A DNA stretch of 7,947 bases from Candidatus Omnitrophota bacterium (GTDB taxonomy: Bacteria; Omnitrophota; Gorgyraeia; 1-14-0-20-64-10; JACQQZ01): the NCBI GenBank assembly GCA_016206635.1, contig JACQRF010000147.1, forward strand, positions 1 through 7,947, read 5' to 3'. The translations under genes and the position numbers were made by a program. Positions 6,043-7,947 of this stretch are shown piece after piece. Under the pieces are notes generated by a model. It worked only from the letters and a program-made list of their open reading frames with translations, did not search any database and was not told the origin of the DNA. Each line of letters starts with the position of its first letter. The first letter of the stretch is position 1.

Positions 6043-6516
6043 TCATGGCAATTCTTCTAATAATCCCCGAGGCGGCGCTGGTGCGGTCACATAGGGTTGC
6101 AGCGCGCGCATCGTCTGGGTGCCGGCGACGCCGTCGGCCGTCAAGTGATGCGCGGACTGGAAGGCCTTGATCGCCACGCGGGTGTTCGGGCCGATCTTGC
6201 CGTCCATCGGCCCCTCATAGAAACCGGCTCGCTGCAGCGCCTGCTGGATCTCGCGGGCCGTCAGCACGCGATGCCCCGGCGCGTCGGCGGACGGGCGCGC
6301 AGGCAGCGGGCGTATCCCCCGATCCCACGCCTGCCCTTCCAGCGCTTGCTGGCGGGCGCGCAGTTCCTCCACCTGGCTGGTGAGCGCCGCCACGCTCGAT
6401 TGCAATCCCCCGACCTGCGCGCGAAGCTGGTCGTGCTCCTGCGGGTTGATCGTGGCGCAGCCAGCCAGCAGGAGGCCGGCCCCCCACAGTCCCATCATCC
6501 GAACCCTCCGCGTCAT
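6043..6516 (-). CDS. Lipoprotein with coiled coil and peptidoglycan-binding domain
   Basis: This is a 157-residue secreted lipoprotein of unknown specific role. A short basic N-terminus (MTRRVR) and hydrophobic stretch lead to a lipobox, LAGC (17-20), so Cys20 should be lipidated and form the mature N-terminus. Residues about 27-63 (HDQLRAQVGGLQSSVAALTS onward) look like a coiled coil that could trimerise, as in Lpp- or YbgF-like proteins. A Pro-rich linker follows to about 82. Residues 85-141 form a PG_binding_1 domain (AREIQQALQRAGFYEGPMDG, KIGPNTRVAIKAFQ, GVAGTQTMRAL). It probably tethers the outer membrane or an envelope complex to the cell wall. The frame is open to 6912, but the ATG at 6516 is clear from the signal peptide and the AAAGGGGG upstream. 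It sits 23 nt after cysH and 14 nt before the ABC ATPase. No enzymatic domain is visible. Confidence 0.87.
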   Translation of the reverse strand: MTRRVRMMGLWGAGLLLAGCATINPQEHDQLRAQVGGLQSSVAALTSQVEELRARQQALEGQAWDRGIRPLPARPSADAPGHRVLTAREIQQALQRAGFYEGPMDGKIGPNTRVAIKAFQSAHHLTADGVAGTQTMRALQPYVTAPAPPRGLLEELP

Positions 6517-6539
6517 CGAGCCCCCTTTCCTAGACGGAT

Positions 6540-7280
6540 TCACGATGGCTTGGGCGGGTTGAGATGCAACCCGCACTCTTTCTGATCCGGCCGCTCCCAC
6601 CACCAGCGGCCGGCCCGCACATCCTCGCCCGGCTGGATCGCCCGCGTGCACGGCGCGCAGCCGATCGACGGGTAGCCCTGGTCGTGCAACGCGTGATACG
6701 GGACGCGGTGCGCCTTGATGTAGTCCCAGACCTGCGTCTCCGACCAGTCCGCCAGCGGGTTCAGCTTGACCATGCCGTCGTGGGCCGCATCCACCTCGAT
6801 CTTCGGCACGCCGCCGCGCGTGACCGCCTGCGTCCGGCGCAGGCCGGTGATCCACGCATCCAGTTCCGCCAGCGCGCGGCCCAACGGCTCCACCTTGCGG
6901 ATGCCGCAGCACTCCTTGCGGTTCTCGACCGACTCGCGGAACGAGTAGAAGCCTTTCCCTCGCTCCAGCGCCTGCACCCGCTCGAAATTCGGAAAATAAC
7001 TTTTGATCGAGATCCCGTAGTGCCGGCGAATCCGCTCCATCACCTCATAGGTTTCTTCGTTGAGCCGGCCGGTGTCCAGCGTGAAGATCGTCACATCGCG
7101 ATGGCGCGCCGCCAGCATGTCAATCAACGCGACATCTTCCGCCCCGAAGCTCGAGGCCAGCCCGATCCTGGGGGAAAATTGCTGCAACCCCCACCGCAAG
7201 ACTTCCTGTGGGGATTGGGATTCGAACATCTTGGCGGCCGCCTCAACTTCGGCAGCGGTCATTCTCTTGACAACCGACAT
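6540..7280 (-). CDS. cysH: Adenylyl-sulfate (APS) reductase, assimilatory, [4Fe-4S] type
   Basis: CysH reduces activated sulfate to sulfite with thioredoxin as electron donor, in the cytoplasm. The 246-residue product has the ATP-sulfurylase-like fold signature SSFGAED (43-49) and LDTGRLNEET (68-77). Four cysteines for a [4Fe-4S] cluster are present as ECCGIRK (Cys124, Cys125) and GCAPCT (Cys208, Cys211). The catalytic cysteine is Cys236 in KECGLH, near the C-terminus, after GRWWWE (224-229). The cluster cysteines and the LDTGR form point to APS rather than PAPS as substrate, so APS kinase would not be needed. The ATG at 7280 has GGAG 5 nt upstream; Met7 is a less likely start. It is first in the run behind the AT-rich promoter region, and the sulfite it makes is the likely substrate of the reductase at the far end. 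Confidence 0.96.
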   Translation of the reverse strand: MSVVKRMTAAEVEAAAKMFESQSPQEVLRWGLQQFSPRIGLASSFGAEDVALIDMLAARHRDVTIFTLDTGRLNEETYEVMERIRRHYGISIKSYFPNFERVQALERGKGFYSFRESVENRKECCGIRKVEPLGRALAELDAWITGLRRTQAVTRGGVPKIEVDAAHDGMVKLNPLADWSETQVWDYIKAHRVPYHALHDQGYPSIGCAPCTRAIQPGEDVRAGRWWWERPDQKECGLHLNPPKPS

Positions 7281-7352
7281 CTCATCTCCATGTTATTCAT
7301 TGAGCCAACGCAAGTTATAATCCTGACTATAATATTCATGATATATGAGAGA

Positions 7353-7381
7353 AATATACATCAATGATGAATCGTTGTCAA
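7353..7381 (-). promoter_or_regulatory. Sigma-70-type promoter for the cysH operon
   Basis: On the minus strand, a perfect -35 box TTGACA (7381-7376) is followed by a 17-nt spacer and TATATT (7358-7353), five of six matches to the -10 consensus. Transcription would start near 7346 and leave a leader of about 65 nt before cysH. The -35 box overlaps the rarA stop codon. The 97-nt gap is about 32% G+C against about two thirds around it. The spacer contains an 11-nt palindrome, CATCATTGATG (7359-7369), that could be a repressor site, but I do not recognise a specific operator. No terminator for rarA is visible, so read-through from rarA is possible. Confidence 0.65.
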
Positions 7382-7947
7382 GTCGGTTTCCGGAGTTTCT
7401 CCAGCCGGTTTTTGAGCTCCCGCTCGAATCCTTGATCGGTCGGCTCGTAGTACCGGCGCGCCTCCGGCAAGTACGCCTGCTCGACGTGATGGCCGGGGAA
7501 GTCGTGCGCGTATTGATAGCCCTCGCCATGCGCCAGCCGCTGTGCCCCGGGATAGTGGCTGTCTTTCAGGTGCCCCGGGACTTCGAGTGTCCGTCCCTGC
7601 TCGACATCCTTGGCCGCGGCCTCAATCCCGAGGTAGGCGGCGTTGGACTTCGGCGCGCACGCCACGTAGGTGGTGGCCTGCGCCAAGGGGATGCGGCACT
7701 CCGGCAGGCCGATCTGCTCGACCGCCTGCGCGGCCGCCGTCGCCACGACGAGCGCCTGCGGGTCGGCGTTGCCGACGTCCTCTGCCGCGCAGATCACCAG
7801 CCGCCGCGCGATGAACCGCGGGTCCTCGCCAGCGTACAGCATCTTCGCCAGCCAGTAGAGCGCCGCGTCCGGGTCGGTCCCGCGCATCGCCTTGATGTAC
7901 GCGGAGATCGTGTCGTAGTGGGCGTCCTCGTCGCGGTCGTAGACCAC
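7378..7947 (-). CDS. rarA: Replication-associated recombination protein A (RarA/MgsA), C-terminal part
   Basis: The last 189 codons of a AAA+ ATPase related to eukaryotic WRNIP1/Mgs1, which acts at stalled replication forks with single-stranded DNA-binding protein. The visible part is the C-terminal tetramerisation region with its highly conserved blocks: YDTISAYIKAMRGTDPDAAL (11-30), YWLAKMLYAGEDPRFIARRL (31-50), AAEDVGNADPQAL (54-66), PLAQATTYVACAPKSNAAY (87-105) and the late HLKDSHYPGAQ and GYQYAHDFPG. The ATPase motors lie beyond the right edge. The GTG at 7947 is an internal valine codon, not a start. The TGA at 7378 lies within the -35 box of the next promoter. The gene is probably a separate housekeeping unit unrelated to sulfur metabolism, though on the same strand. 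Confidence 0.95.
   Translation of the reverse strand: MVYDRDEDAHYDTISAYIKAMRGTDPDAALYWLAKMLYAGEDPRFIARRLVICAAEDVGNADPQALVVATAAAQAVEQIGLPECRIPLAQATTYVACAPKSNAAYLGIEAAAKDVEQGRTLEVPGHLKDSHYPGAQRLAHGEGYQYAHDFPGHHVEQAYLPEARRYYEPTDQGFERELKNRLEKLRKPT

Noticed and set aside
6517..6912. Upstream extension of the lipoprotein reading frame
   Set aside because: It overlaps cysH in another frame and has no motif. The signal peptide and lipobox begin at 6516.
7316..7333. Two TATAAT boxes on the plus strand (7316-7321 and 7328-7333) as a divergent promoter
   Set aside because: Neither has an acceptable -35 box 16-18 nt upstream, and transcription would run antisense into rarA. They are probably a by-product of the AT-rich gap.
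6564..7367. Plus-strand open frame opposite cysH
   Set aside because: It is Arg/Leu/Asp-rich without motifs and mirrors cysH, which has its cluster and catalytic cysteines intact.

Overview
The window looks like chromosomal DNA from a G+C-rich bacterium (about two thirds G+C by eye). The cell is probably diderm, judging by a lipoprotein with a peptidoglycan-binding domain. Every convincing gene is on the minus strand and the coding density is very high. The combination of a cobA-hemD fusion, a zinc-type HemB, an APS-type CysH and a siroheme reductase would fit an environmental lineage such as Nitrospirota or NC10. That placement is an impression, not a demonstrated assignment.

Layout in the direction of transcription (right to left). 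The 3' part of rarA, an AAA+ replication-fork maintenance ATPase, ends at 7378. A short AT-rich gap (about 32% G+C) carries a very good sigma-70-type promoter whose -35 box overlaps the rarA stop codon. It reads into a tightly packed run: cysH (APS reductase), a small lipoprotein with coiled coil and peptidoglycan-binding domain, a NitT/TauT/SsuB-type ABC ATPase and its permease, a JAMM/M67 peptidase of the Mec type, hemC, a cobA-hemD fusion, hemB, and the 5' end of a siroheme [4Fe-4S] sulfite/nitrite reductase that runs off the left edge. Junctions are short gaps (5-23 nt) or overlaps (TAATG, TGATG, GTGA, 25 nt, 71 nt), as expected of one operon.

How the genes fit together: CysH reduces APS to sulfite, and the reductase at the far end takes sulfite to sulfide. 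HemB, HemC and CobA-HemD make precorrin-2 from 5-aminolevulinate, the precursor of the siroheme that the reductase needs. The JAMM protein resembles enzymes that free cysteine from a sulfur-carrier protein. The ABC pair could import a sulfur compound, although no substrate-binding protein is in view. The window therefore reads as a sulfur-assimilation operon that also carries the supply line for its own cofactor.

Two features are not explained by ordinary gene content. One is a terminator-like palindrome inside the first codons of hemB, immediately after the TAATG junction with cobA-hemD. The other is a CCTGCC/GGCAGG palindromic repeat lying in frame within the 5' end of the ABC ATPase gene, where it adds about 20 residues to the protein. 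I saw no RNA genes, CRISPR arrays, insertion sequences or phage genes. No gene-free stretch exceeds 100 nt.
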